Assembly: GCF_021917145.1 (NCBI RefSeq)
Contig: NC_061064.1
Location: 6,030,091 to 6,094,090, forward strand
Source of the DNA: Hypomesus transpacificus
Taxonomy: Eukaryota; Chordata; Actinopteri; Osmeriformes; Osmeridae
Direction: 5' to 3'
DNA length: 64,000 nt
A program made the position numbers and the translations under genes. The notes beneath the pieces are model-generated. The model saw nothing but the letters and a program-made list of their open reading frames with translations, made no database searches and was not told the origin of the DNA. This document shows, one piece after another, positions 1 through 14,100 of the stretch (position 1 is the stretch's first letter; every line of letters starts with the position of its first letter).

Positions 1-359
1 ATGAATGCCTACACTGTTAGCCTGTTGCATGGCTGTGTTGTAACGTTCAACTATTGTCGTCTTTAATAACATGTATATGTTTATTTATTTTCTTTTGCTG
101 CCCTTCTGTAATATCAATTTCTAATAACATAATAATAACTAGAAATGTGATTGTTGTGGTACGATACACATACAAAGAATGTCCCAATTCATTTTTATTT
201 TCTTTGTTTGGAACATTCATTGATAGTATGCAGATTTGTTTACAGGATTATTCTAACTGGTTTAGAATGATTCAAATTGAATAATTAACTCTCTTCATTG
301 ATGTTCTTTATGCTCAAATGAAATGGCCTGGTGATAATCCTCCTCCTCTCTGTTGCCAG

Positions 360-529
360 GATTCCACGCATCATCTCACTATCCCAGCATGCACATGGTC
401 ACAGCACACGATGTTGGCACACTGCTCCGGGGTCTCCATGGTAACGGCGACAACGTCAAAAACGCCATGCTGAGAACTCGACACTCTCATTTCTCGTTTC
501 GCCTTTTCGCCTCGGGCTCAATCACATGA
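360..529 (+). CDS. Candidate terminal exon of an unknown upstream gene (weak)
   Basis: A convincing pyrimidine-rich acceptor (CTCCTCCTCTCTGTTGCCAG) ends at 359. The frame that starts after two leading bases stays open for 56 codons to a TGA at 527-529. The predicted peptide starts FHASSHYPSMHMVTAHDVGT and contains a plausible LLRGLHGNGDNVKNAML segment, but I cannot match it to any family. No polyadenylation signal stands out just downstream, and no partner exon is visible. It may be a chance open frame or an untranslated exon. Confidence 0.18.
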
Positions 530-1993
530 CCATGCACTCCCCCACACACGCACATGCCAATCACGCCAGCCTGGCTCCTCTCCGACCACTGGCACTCTCC
601 CTGTGATGCCCTGGCGCTGAGCTTGATGTGAGGCAAATCACAGACACCTTCTACTGTCAGATCACATCTGGAATCCTGGGAGAGCCATCCCTTTCAGCAA
701 CATTCGGTGCGCTTCCACGCCCCGAAACGAGGCTGTGTCCTTGGGCTCCTTTCCCTTTTGTCTCTTACCGTCCAACTCGCTTTTCTTTGAAGAGGATTGC
801 TTCCAATACAACTCGTCAGCGAGTCTCTTTGCTTTGCCATTCGCGGGGTCTTTTTTCTTGTCATGCATGACCTCCATCTTTGCATGCACACACGTGGGCG
901 AAGCAGCACAAAGGGTTAACCCGGCCCAGCCCTGGTGCACCACGTCGATCTAACAGGCCACATAACGGCAGCCACACAGTTAATAACCCCAGAATGGCAC
1001 ATGGGAACCACTTTATTACCACAGGGACATTCAACTTCAAAGCATTGTGTGGTTTAGGGGGGGACAGGAGTGTGCGTGTGCGTGTAAAATCTCCACACAC
1101 GCACACAAACAGAATTTGAATTTGTTTTGGCAATTGTATCCATTTGCCTATGTGCTGACATTTTTGGTGCACTCTTGTCAGTCTTGTGTCACATGGAAGT
1201 CCATGCATCTATATCTGTTTGTGCCACTGCCCTGAACCTTCTCCTGTGGTGTTCCTGTGCCCGTAATTGGAAACAGCTTGGAGTGATTATTCTGCCCAAC
1301 TGGCAGAGCATGCTTGATCCAGATAACATGATCGCCTTTCAGGGAGGCAGGACCCTTGTCTGATCTGGAGCTCATAAACTGCTTATGGACTTGTTTTACA
1401 AGGATTTGTCTCCAAATGTGTTTACTTTCAACACATCAGCGGTCTGTAAATGAGAGACTTTAATCTCTACTACAAACACCCACTGCAGTCAACACATTTT
1501 TTCCCCTCTCTTATTTTTCCACAGCACATTGCTGTGGATGTTTGATAATCAGATACTTTTTAAATGAAGGGTTCACCAATAGTTTAGTTGCACAGCTTAA
1601 AGGGAAACGGGGAAGGGATGGATTGAGTCCAGATGTGTCATGTGATGCTGAGGGTTGGATCAGTGAAATGTGAGAGAGCGCTGAAATGGTGCAGAGGCAG
1701 CTCTGTGAAGCGTGTCACCCGTCTGAGCAAATGTCCCGCTATGTTCGAGTCGGATGTTCACTCGTATAGGGTCTTTGCTCCAAGGATGAATGTTTTCTCA
1801 GTCTCAGTGACTTATATCCCTGGATTCATTGATTCATCCCTCCATTCCCTCATTTGGTGCCTTTTTTGTAGCTTCTAGAACCTTCCTATTGAGGTCAGTG
1901 TCGGCCATGGATGCTTTAACCCAGGAACTTGATTTGTCAAACCTTGCTGGTTACAGCCACGAATCACAGTGGGAAAGGATGACTGGAGGTTGT

Positions 1994-2015
1994 ATGGTCA
2001 AACACACTTGACCAT
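1994..2015. repeat. Small hairpin resembling the one at 12026-12053
   Basis: ATGGTCAA and TTGACCAT form a perfect 8-bp stem around a 6-base loop. The stem matches the centre of the longer hairpin at 12026-12053, which suggests a shared repeat, though the flanks do not obviously align. Confidence 0.3.
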
Positions 2016-5000
2016 TCCAATTTCAGTTTACCTCACCAGACAAGTGGCCTTTCATCATCTCACATTATTGGATGGCCGGTTCCCATCCAAATTGATCAAA
2101 TGCAGAATGTCCTGTTTCTCATGCCACATGTTGAGAAGGCATATTTTGTGTATGTTTCCTCGTGAGGATTATCGGACCAGTGAGTCATCGCGTTGCTCCT
2201 GATTATGCTCTCTATCTTGCAGTTTTTTGTGTTTCCGTTTTTTGAGTTAAATATGATATGAATGGTTGTGCCTCGTGTGGGTATAAATAGCCAACTGAAT
2301 CGGTGTCACCGCTGACTGAGCATTGCTGCTTGATGAACACGCCTCTTTGTTTCACCACGACTCGAAGAAACATGGTTCTTTCTGAAATACAGCTTTCATG
2401 AATGAAAATGAAAATGGCCTTTTTCGAAATTGCCAAGAGATTAGGAAGTCACCGTGACATTAGTACAGGAAGTAGAGTTTAATAGACTACGTCCCATGGG
2501 GGCGAGGGAGCATCCTTCGGGAGGCCGAACGCTCCTACCCATCCCTCCCAAACGCGTTTACACATGGGACCCTGATTATTCAACATCTACAGTGAGCAAG
2601 CTACCAATTATCCACTATTAAATGCTACACACTGTAGGCCAATATGTAAACAAAGAAACTCAACCTAAGATACGAGCGAGGCGATGTTAGGAAACAAAAA
2701 AATTGACAAATATTTTAAAATAGAATGAGAAAAAGATCCAGCTCCTGGTTCAAACTCATTCTGTACTTGAACACATCACATCCAAGCGCGTCTCCTTTAA
2801 ATTTAAGGCGGTATTGCACATAATCACAGACTACCCACGCCGTGAGCGCTCGGGTGTCTGCTCTGTTCAGATGGAGAGTGTGGCAAACATTTGAAGAAAT
2901 TGTACCTCTTTAATGTAAAGCAATTTACAGAAGTAATTTAATAGTATTGTTAATGGAGTGGTTTGAATGTGAACAGGGGTATTTGGTTCCGAACTATCGC
3001 GTGTATGCTGACAAATAGGTAAGCTTAGTTTACTAATTAATTGAAATGTACCTCCTGGAATTAATTTGTCTGAACGACGTATAAACAATTGCTTTGATTT
3101 ATTGTTACTCAGCCATTTTATTTTATTATTTAGTATTGTAGAGTGATTGAGATGCCTGTGATGTTTTCACTCGTTTCTACTTAATGAAGTGCTTCTTTAG
3201 AAGTCGGTAACACATTAAAATGCATGATTCCAACCAATTCATTAAATGTTTTGACCGATTAGTCATTTAACATTACAGTAGCCAACTGAACATTTTCTCA
3301 ACGACAGTTGTTTAGTCAATTTGAAGCTGTAGCCTACATTTCAGTGTGTTCTGACAGCTCTTCTCCTAACGTCAAGGATCCACTTATAGGTACGTTTATT
3401 GTCTTCATTAGTGGGTAGGCTATATTTAAAGACTTGATGGGTAGGACTTCTGAAATGCCAGTTACGATTAATAGCAATTACCGTCTACATCCCAAGATGG
3501 CAAAACGCCTAGTTTTGTAAGGTACTTAACATCATTAACAACTGCACTGATTAGTCAGATCTGCTACTGAGTTGGTTTTCCAAATATCCATTGTCTCGCA
3601 GTCATAGTAGTGGAAACATTACCATCTCTTGCGCCCAAAACCAGATTTTACCTTTCTCCACGTCAGTAATGCAAATTTAATCTGTCCATTCTTGGGGACA
3701 GACATCTCTGTCACAGTGAAATGAGACTGTTTTCGCCATAACATCCATATCTCTACTGTTTTATTATGCATGAGAACTTCATCTTCTTGTCGATAAAAGC
3801 CGGGCATGCCTTTGCTAGTGATGTTGTTCAAAGCCTTGTCTCCTTGATCACAACGGAATGCGTGCTGGTACATTCACCCCCAGTGCTAGCCGACGATCTG
3901 TTTGATGTTACTTTTTCATATGGCTCAAAACCAGATAAATTGCAATTGATGTGTTGAACATTTCTAAAACTTGTCTGCTGATGAGCTTTTCAAAGTAATA
4001 TTTGTTGGAGTGTAAAGGGGCAGTTTACTTCATGCAGTAACCTATTCTATGTTTGACCTGCTGAGAGTTTCCACATGTGGTTGTGTTTGTGTCTGCACAA
4101 GCGTGTGAGTTGATGTTTGTGCACATGCGTGTGTGTGTGTGTGTTTGGCCAGCTGCTGTGCTATGTGTGGGTGGAGTTGTGTCAGAGGTCTTAGCCACTT
4201 ACAGATACTTCCTGTCTCCATATAACGTGGTGGAAGACAGGGGTCACTGGTCAGGAATGATCATATTTCTGCTCTTATCGAGAACACAAACACAGGCTCC
4301 TCTCTCTCACTGTCTCTCCATCCGTCTCCCTCACATATTCAGCCAGTTTCATAAACTTTACATGAAAAATACGTGTTCTTTTTCCCTCCCTCCCTCCCAC
4401 TGTATGTACAGCATTGAACATAGGATAACACCACAAAGTATATAGTCGATAAAGCTTATTGGACATAATTCCATGTAAGGTATGTTGCTGGTCTAACTAC
4501 AAATGCCTCAGAGACACGGCGCATGGCTCAAGAAATGTGCAAGCAATTTAAAAGCAGAATCCACTTACACCAAATTGGATTCACCCCACAGAGCATGTCC
4601 ACTACTGAGGGCCCCTTCTTCACAGGAACTAGAGACGTAACGGGGGGGATGTCTTTGTGTCCCTGGGGCCCTTATTATGTGTCCCCAAGACCTCCCCAAG
4701 CAAACCGCAAGGCTTAGGAAAAAGTTAAACATAAAATGGGTCAGATGTGGTCTGCTAAGGAATTAGGTTATTTACACCTACAACATACTGCTCATCGTCC
4801 CTATTTAATGTTGAGTTTACAAAAACAAATGTCTTGTAGCAGTTTATAACTATGCGCTTTGAGCAAAAAAAAGAGTTGGTGTTGTTGAATTTAAATGCGC
4901 CGGTAGTAGAAGAATTGTGCATCGATGAGTTGCTTCTTTGGTTTGTGTTGAATCCATGTTCAAGTTAAGTTTGAAACATGCCAACCTGACTCAGGTCAGG

Positions 5001-6320
5001 GAGGGAAAACTTCTGGAATGTTCATTAGGGTATCCAGGGAGCAATTGGTATTGGAGCTTTTTGGAGGAATCTTTTGAACTTGTGAACTGGGGTGGAAATA
5101 ACACCACCTGGTAAGAGAATCTGTGTCTTGAGTTTGACCACATGAGGGGAATCAGAACATCAGAGAGAACTGTGTCTAGTTCAAACAACCACTGTTCCTG
5201 GTCCTCTATCGGTATGGACTAGAGTGAATTACACTCACCCTCTGCAAATGTAGAATTGGATTGAAAACGCATAAGAGAACCCATGTTTGGTTATTTGCCT
5301 ATGTTGTGGATATACCATCTATCCACCAACTGTACTTCTATGTCTAAAGGTCCCATTGGCCATCAACGCTGCTTAATTAAGGTAATATCTCACTCAGACA
5401 TTTTAGGACTTGACAGATGACCTTCTCACATTAAGCTTCTTGCTCCACCCTTCTGCTGGTGTCAATGGCTGCCTGTCTGAATTAGCCTTCAACATTCAGA
5501 GAACTAGTCTGTGTCGAAAGCAAGCTGACTGTCTTCCTTGGCCATGCTATCCAGCTAGCTACAACAGATAAACAATGATTATTTTTCAATCTAAAGCGTA
5601 CAAGGAACTGAAAGTAAGTTTGGTAAGAGAAGTAGAGCTGGTACAGTTAAGAATTTTGTAATTGGCATGTGTGCCCAAGTTTGTGGGTATATTTGAGTAC
5701 CTACTATGTTGCTGTGTTTTAACACAGAATTTCTCTATTATTGCTCTCCATATTGCTGTGTGATTATTATAGTTAATGATGAATCCCTGGACAGGTAAAA
5801 AATAAGGTAAATTATGCTTTTTTCCCCCTGAGTCCCATTTGAATTTCTTGGAATGGGTGACAGTGTTCATACATTATTCAACAGTAGGATTCAGCAGAAG
5901 GGAGATCAAACCCATTCATACTTCAGGCTGTCCTAATGATGGATCCACACTGTGACAATATGGCACATACATGCTTAGTATCTCTGTTTCTCATTCTCTC
6001 TCTCTCTCTGACTCACTCTGTTGTACAAGCTGTTATCTGTGCAAGGGCTTTCATGTTTCAGTCTGAGAAGTAATACAGAGTAGTCAACCAGCAATGGAGA
6101 CAAGTGATTTATTTAAATCGGGCGGAGCTGGTTCATGCAGGATCTCCGAGACCTTATCGAGTCACTAGCATCTTGTCATGTCACACCTTCTTTAGCAGGG
6201 TGGGGCATTTGGACCAGGATATTACTGCACTTGTTCATTGCTTAGTGTGACACAGGACCGCCTCAACTGCCTCCTTGGTCCTGTGTGTCCTTTCTTTGGG
6301 GGAATGCATTTCCTGTCGGA

Positions 6321-6504
6321 TACATTTACATTTAGCAGACGCTCTTATCCAGAGCGACTTACAGTAAGTACAGGGACATTCCCCCGAGGCAAGTAGGGTG
6401 AAGTGCCTTGCCCAAGGACACGTCATTTGGTGTGGCCGGGAATCGAACTGGCGACCCTTAGATTACTAGCCCGACTCCCTCACCGCTCAGCCACCTGACT
6501 CCCT
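6321..6504 (-). repeat. tRNA-derived SINE copy 1
   Basis: Read on the minus strand, this begins with a tRNA-like head: an A-box-like TGGCTGAGCGGT and a B-box-like CAGTTCGATTCCCGG. A conserved body follows (cattgggcaaggcacttcaccctacttg type) and ends near TCGCTCTGGATAAGAGCGTC and a short AT-rich tail. The same unit recurs at 28221-28395 (+) and 39176-39382 (-). The promoter-like boxes plus a non-tRNA body mark a SINE, not a functional tRNA gene. Confidence 0.8.
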
Positions 6505-8187
6505 CCTGGATGTCAAGACAGTGTCTCCGTTGGGTGCGGCAGGGAGCCACTGCAAGCAGAACCATAATGCCCGAAACATGTATTGTACTGTCATAAAGTA
6601 TCAAGTAATCACTACTACTCCTGAGTCCTCCTGCCTAAACCAAATTTAAAAAAACATAGGCCTAAAGAATGAGCCACAAACTCGAAAAACTTTCATTCAT
6701 ATACATAAATGATATGATTATAATAAATCAGATCATTATAAATGATCCCTAACGGTTATTAGACTTTACACTTGCTTTTAAATGATGCATCATGCCATAG
6801 GCCTTTTTAAAAGCCATTCAACCTTAAAGCCCCTCTTGTCCTTGAAAGACACCAGGATCACCAGACTCGGCATAATTCAGTAAGTCTGTCCAATGAGTAA
6901 TCTCAGATTTTGTTCAAACTGCCAGGATGGCTACAGAACTGCTGTCATAAACAAATCTTGTAGTAACAGTCGCTTTCGAAATTTGATGTAGAATTGGTGG
7001 TGGTGGTGGGGGGGGGGGATATAATTTCCACTAGTAGCCAGTGGTGACAGGACCCTTCACTTTCAGTTGACACCAAATTTGAAAACTACCACCTCAAAGA
7101 GACAGGCAAAACCCATTAAAAAACAAATAACCTGAAATCTCCTCTTGCTTGTTAGCGGAAAAACCACTATCAGTTCTGACATTGATTCACTGTGAGGCAA
7201 GCAGCTGGCCAATTAAATCACCTCTGCCTCAATCTGATAACATTAATTGGCCCTCTTTAATATTTATGGATAGTCTTTAAGATAAGGAGATGTGTCCTTC
7301 TCTCGTACTGGGCTCTCTTTTAAAAGCAATTCTGTTCAGGACCAAGCGATAACAGCTCGAAAAGAAACTCAGGATTAATCATCTTCCGAGACCAGTCACA
7401 TTTTGTCAGGTTATCTGCAAAGCTGCAGACAAGAGACCTTGTGGCGTACAATTACCGACACAGACCTCCATCTTGACTGGACCTAAAAGGTCATCTTCAT
7501 GTATTAATGTCAGTCAGCATATGTTCGATTAATACCAGCACTGAGGACTAGTTATTTTACCAGCTTTAGCCTTTGGCCCCTATCCCTTCTCACAATCTTT
7601 TTTTGTTTTTTTTTGTCTTCCTGAGTTCAAAGCTTCATAAAACTTTCAACGCCACGGATTTATCTGCACTGTCATAACTTCAGAAGTGTGTGGCTTACTG
7701 GGTGAAGACATGTTCAGTCCTTGTTTTTTTGTCTCACCCAAAATAGCAACACTTTATATTCAGCAAAGACCTGTACATTGAAAACGAAATTCAACCCAGG
7801 GTTTGTATTGATTGCTGTCAGTCTTATGTTTAACGAGTTTCATGTTTCACTGTACCAGAGATGGCTACTTTGATGAAATGTTGCAGCTGTAGATGTAGGA
7901 TTCATCCCTATTGTATAGGGGCTGTTTTGGCAAACGGGGGCCACTCCAGGCCCTATATGTCTCTCATTGTTATGCGCTGCACATGCTGATTGATCAACAA
8001 AGGAGAATGTTGTGTGTACAACGTATTAATCTTGACAATAAGCAAGCCTGCCAGCACTACTGGAGCACCACATGTGGGCAGCTCTACAGAGTGTGCATCC
8101 AAATACCTCACAGCTCTTTTGATATTTTCCTTCCACAGTTTTCACCAGTCGACTGCACTAATTAGAGTCTGGAGCAAGTTGGAGTGA

Positions 8188-11100
8188 TTAGCAAACTGGA
8201 AGCTTTCAAATGGATATCTGTGCTGGCTCAGCGGGTCGGAATTATCAAAGCCTTCGCGCCCAGTCGAGCCACATGTGAGCACATCCTGTTTTGATAGGCG
8301 TGTGTTCTCCAGCTTTGGGTTGCCGGATTGGCCATTGTGTTCGACGGACACGCTTTCTACTCTGAACTGCGGAGCCTCCCTGGAGGCGATGGAGGGAGCC
8401 CCAGAGAAGCCCAGCCCTCGAGCTCACCGACCCAAACACAACCCTGGGCCACCTGCTGGACTGACCCTGGGTCAGTCCCGGAGCACAGAGGACGTGTCCG
8501 TGGAGCGACTCTCTGGAGCCGGTTTCCGTAAAGGCTTCTCTCTGCGGAACGTCAGCCTCTGTGTGGTGGATGGGGTCCGGGACATGCTCCAGAGAAGCCG
8601 GGGCGCCTCCCCGGAACCCCGTCGCAGGCTCAACGGGGAGACTGGGGGCCGCTGGAGCCCTCGTCTGCTGCGTTTGCCCAGAGGCCCCCGGGCGGCCCTC
8701 AGGGCCCCACCAGCCGAGGTGCAGAGGGAGGGGGCGCTACGCTACATGGTCGCTGACGACTCCCACAGCATGGGGAGCAGCGCCCAGTGGCAGAAGTGTC
8801 GTCTGCTGCTGAGGAGGACCGCGGGCGGGGTCGCGGAGCGGGAGGCGTTCCTGCTGGAGTTCTACGTGCCCCCCAAGGTCGGTCCCCCCCCCCACATCAC
8901 CATCATTGGTTTGTCAAACGCAACACTCATCAGTACTGCAAGTGTGTGGTTTCCATAATGCAGTCCTGGGTGAAAACCCCCAGCAGGTTGGAGATTCGTT
9001 CATTGTCATTTTTGAATTGTGCCCTAAACACTTATACGTAATACATGTCCTGCCTGTCACCTAGTCTTCAAAGCCTAAAGTGAGTGTGCCGCTGTCAGCC
9101 ATTGTGGAGGTTCGGACAACCATGCCCCTGGAGATGCCAGACAGAGACAACACCTTCGTTCTCAAGGTCAGCAACACACAGTTGACATCTTCAAAATGAT
9201 TCCAAATGAATCATGAATCAAATGAAATTGAATCCAAATGAAAATGACTAAATGTAATCTTGAATCTATCAAGCATAGTCAAGCTACAATGTGTGTATAA
9301 AAAATAATGCAAATGCTGCTAATGAAATCAAACAAAGGAAAGAAAGGCTGAAGTTCTGTACACAGTCTTAACAAATGGTGAATGTAATGAACACCGCCTA
9401 ACTCAAATTAGGGCAGCAGCTTAGTGTGTGATATGTTGAAAATGACGGAGATAAAAATAGTTTAACATTCAGTTTCCATTAGAAACCACAGCTAAATATG
9501 GCACCTTAACTTGAATTGTCAGTTCAAAAACAAGCTTCTAATTGGATGTTATATCTTCATATTTTCCACTTGGTATTTGAATGTTTTATATATGGTAATA
9601 TTGTAACTGAATAGCCCGTTTTTTGTGACTTACTCTGTAAATACCTTAATAAGGTTGCAGTACATGACAAGATAGTAACTTTGTGAACATAAGAAGTGGC
9701 ATATTACAGACATTATCATCCTAAAACCTCGATATAAAATGTACCTTCACTTTCTGGGCCATGGAGTATGTAGCTTAAACTGTAAACAGGAAAGAGTGAA
9801 CCGGGTATGTAAAACAAGTGAGGGGGGCAGAGAAGGAGGAATGCATTTCAAAAGAATCTTACACATGCAGTTAAAATAGCAGGTCATACAAAACAACTGG
9901 TTTGTGACATTTTCCGTGTATCTGTCATTTTGAACTCTATTACATATCGAGTCTAACACCTTGGTCATATTGTAGGTGGAGAATGGAGAAGAGTACATCT
10001 TGGAGACTTTAGACTCTCTACAGAAACACTCGTGGGTGGCTGACATTCAGGACTGCATAGACCCAGGGTAAAAAAACTCCTACATGCACAGCTAAGTGAA
10101 AATGGATGTGCATCCACTCTCCTTCATCTCCACGAAATGTGAAAATGCAGGGGGTGGATCCTCTAAAAGAAAGGTGTCAGTGGATATTCACTACACCGTT
10201 AATATCGCAAGATCCTGTGAATTCCGATACGTTTTAGATGGAGAGGAGGCTTGTCGGATGCACCCATAGTATTTACTGCACATGCCCAAAATGGATGTCC
10301 ACTTCTAATCGTGTCAAGTCTCGGTGACTGTCTGTTTACTGTGTGTGACAGGGATAGTGGAGATGACATTGAGCTGACATCATGTCCTCATGGCCAGTTC
10401 CCCTCTGTGTCAACCTGCAGTTGTGAGCTTGCATCTCCAAGTGAGTTTCGCATCTACTCTCCTCTGTTTGGCCTAAAGTAGAACAGCTTTCATTTTACCT
10501 TCCATTATATTTACTGTGTACAAGTATGCAGTCAATAAAATAACTGGAATTTTAAAATAAATCTTTTTAAAAGATTGGACCTTTTCCAGGATTCTGATTA
10601 TCTGGTTATTGTAACCAGTCCTCCATGCTCTGTCCCTTTCCCGATCAGGACTACACCGGAGCAGCCAGCCCCGCTCTTGCTCCTGTGGGCCTCCAGGGCC
10701 CCGGTGTAGGACCCTTGCCTCCCCTGTCCACCCTGCACACGTCCCCCTGGAGCGCTTCTTCCAGTCTCAAGAGACCGTCAGACCTGGAACAGGTACTGTC
10801 AAGCTCTCTGAATGCTACAGGTCTATTTCAACGTGACGTGCAGATTCTACGGTACAGTATGTACAGCCACTCTCTGTACAACTAGACCTTTTTTGGTAGT
10901 GATGTGATTGTCAGATTAGGGATTCCCATTTATAGTCGTTTTGTAATCGTTTTAAAGGTAGAGAAGTGTTCTGTATCTAGATCTTTACAACTACAGTACC
11001 TTACCTGAGTTTTATAGAACTGGCCCAATGAGTTATTGTTGTTTTGTTTTTATCTTCATAGAGGGTTTACTCGGCAGTGATACAGACACCTCTCTGACCT

Positions 11101-14100
11101 GTTACCCATGGTTTCACGGCACGCTGTCGAGGGTACGTGCTGCGCAACTGGTGTTGGTGGGCGGTGTTCGAAGCCACGGGCTCTTTGTGATTCGCCAGAG
11201 CGAGACACGTCTCGGAGAATTCGTCCTCACCTTTAACTTCCAGGGCAAAGCCAAGGTAAGGTCACGAAGGGACAAAAGGCCTTTGCACACCGAGTCCGAA
11301 GTTCATGTCCGACATGTTTGCATGTTAAATATGAATAAATACAACCTCACGTTATGTCAATCGCGCTTACACACTGCCTCTGAAACTTTCGTCCGTCACG
11401 AAAAAGTTTGCATCGGGTTCGATTTTCTACGTTTTTCGCATCCATAGCCAGCATTTTGAGTCTTTTTGACAATTCACAGCCACCGAATTTTGAGACTGAC
11501 GATTACAAACAAACGCATACGAAATGTTTGCACTCAGTGTGCAAGGGCCTTTACCCTAACCCTTTAACTTCCAGGGCAAAGCCAAGGTAAGGTCACACCA
11601 CAGCCTTTGGTAGACATAAAACTCTACTGGGGCACAGGCTCGTATTCATGTCCCTTTTTTATTTTCCAAGCTTGCTGTGCACAATGCACTACTTGGCTAT
11701 AGAAACTCCCCTTGCTTAACCTACCATAGGCCTATAACAGTTCAGGGACGCAAGTTTGATATCAGCTTTGGCAGGGACAGCAATAGTTAATGCGAACCCA
11801 GTAAAAAGGGTCTAACAACGCCCCTGCTCACACATGGACTGGTTCCACAGCCCACACATTTGACTCGACTGAAAACCTATGAGAAGGTCAAACATTCACT
11901 TCTATCTTCTATGGACTTCTTGCTAGCCATCTTGTGAGCTATTATCAAAAGTTCTCAAAGAACGAAAGAAGAGTTTCTAAAGTGTTTGGCAGAGTAAAGC
12001 CCTCCTCAGAGGTTGAGATGGCGAACGGTATGGTCAAACAATTGACCATACCGAGATGCTGTAAAGTGGAATTGAAAATTAGATTTAAGTTCATCACACC
12101 ACAGAAAAATGTGTTGTTAACTACACATCCAAATTCGAATGGAAAAAGTGTTAAATAAGTATGATAAATCAGGCTTTGAAATCGTGAGAAAATCAGCAGT
12201 CTTCTCTGCTTGAGACTGGGGGGGTGTGTCGCCTGAAGGAGCTGAAGCTCCGCCCCCTCTAACGTATTGAATTTAGCAACAACAGCAACACTAGCTAAAT
12301 CAATCGCAGATATCAGAACAGACCTACCTGCAGTCTGAGGGTTTTATGTGTTAATTACTTTGTCTTTGCATGATACCAGCTGAGTAACAGAATGCAATGG
12401 TCTGTGATCTGACGTAGATAGGTGGCTGTGACGTAGATAGGTTGGGTTTTACCAATCGTATACATGCTACTCTTGGGTTTTTCCCCACCTATACAAAACC
12501 TGAGCTGAAAAGGGGGGAGAAACTGTCCAACATTTTAACTCCACATTTCAGTGCGACAAAGTTTTAGAGTTTTGCACACGCTTTCATCAACTCATTTCAT
12601 ACGTATATAATGTACTGAGAAGCCAATCATGGAATTTGCTTTACAGCATCTTTAAGACGATAGAATGGGAAATGAGCATTACATGTGTTTTAGTCTTAAT
12701 TTCAAAATGAATTTATTTCCTATATATTGTATTCATATGAAATTATGAGTTGTTTTTTCTGGATAGACTAAATGCCTTGGTGATGGCTCCAACCATTCGC
12801 AGGAAGAAAGAAGATGTTCTGGTCTTTTCTTTGACGGAATTGAAAGGTGCACCATCTCTCTCTGAAACCAAAAATAATTCCATAAGGAGTCAAGGAGATC
12901 AACTGTGCAAGGTGTACTGGACAGTGTAGTTATGTGTAACAATTCAGCCTAGCAAACACATACCTGTGGCAGTTGAGGAGGCTGGCTGATGCTGGTTCTC
13001 CATGATCTGTTGAGGATCATTCATCTTAACCTCTTCCTTGGACTTCAGCTTGATGAGAAAATTAATTATTAACATTTAGACGGATGTATATTGTGATACA
13101 CAGAAATAATTTCTGTAAAACGCTTACTATATCATAATGCAGTGCAGTGGTGTTAATGAAAATAGTATATGAAACTAACCTTTTGGTTGAACCACTTCTT
13201 CAAAATAGAATAGGATTTCCGCTTCCTGGTTTTCTTTGCCGTGGCGGTGGAATGAGTTTCATTCTTAACTTCTCCAGATGTAGGATCACCAGGTGGTGAC
13301 AGTTGAGTGACATTTGGAGATAGTGTTGTGCCACATGTGTTTAGGAGCTCATTTGTCAAAGATTTGGCCATAATGCTAATAAAATAAGGATCCTGAATAT
13401 TGACGGCCACCTGGAGCACTTCATTGGTTCCAAACGTGAGCAGAAGCTCCTTATAAACATTTCTGAAGATCCTGTGAACCTTCACATCCGGGGGGTAGGC
13501 GTGTGTCCCCGATAGGCCAGATGCTGCGTAGAAATCTGACAGCACCAGCATTGTGACGTCTCTTGACATCTCCTCCTCTCTCTCAGATGCGTGTGGACAG
13601 ATTTCCATCAGCAGTTTCAGAGACATCGTGAGCACCAAGGTGTGATAATCCTCTCTGTTTAGCACTTCAGAAGATGTGGAAACGGATGTCAGAGAGTCTC
13701 CAGTTTGTCCATGGTGGTTGATCAAATCATCTGCACTGCTTGACAATTGAACCAAAGTTAAGACTCCTTGAACTATCTTTCTGGTAGCCATGCTAGTTCT
13801 GGATACAGAGCTCCTGTTGAAAGCTTTAGAATTGGACATGTCAGTTGAACCTATTGAGATCGCATCCATCATTTCCCTTTTCATCACATTGGACAACTGA
13901 TTGAGTGTGTTGTCATAATCCAATGACGCACTGGGATCAATCTTGATAGGAATGACCCTGCCGGCAGATGTGTTTTGTCCCACAAGATCCAAGGCATATG
14001 TCTTCTTATGAAGCCTGTGGGATGTTCTTTGGGAGAGTTGCCTGCAGAAATGTTTCAAGATCATCTTCAATGATTCCTCCGCAAAAATGGGGAGAAGCCG

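Larger units (their letters stand above)
1..8187. other. Unassigned region left of the first recognisable SH2B2 exon
   Basis: I recognise no protein family in about 8 kb. The open frames are short and have skewed composition. The stretch holds one SINE copy (6321-6504), a GT run near 4130, a G run near 7010, a small hairpin (1994-2015) and one weak candidate exon (360-529). It could be an SH2B2 5' intron, or the space between SH2B2 and an unseen left neighbour. The exon for the SH2B2 N-terminal dimerisation domain was looked for here and not found. Confidence 0.5.

Noticed and set aside
6321..6504. A tRNA gene
   Set aside because: Box A- and B-like motifs are present, but the cloverleaf is poor and the same body recurs at three sites, so it is a SINE.
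11256..11447. Extension of the SH2B2 exon past 11255 to the stop at 11447
   Set aside because: The SH2 domain continues in phase at 20083 ([18 protein letters not shown]), so the extra codons are intronic, even though the frame stays open.
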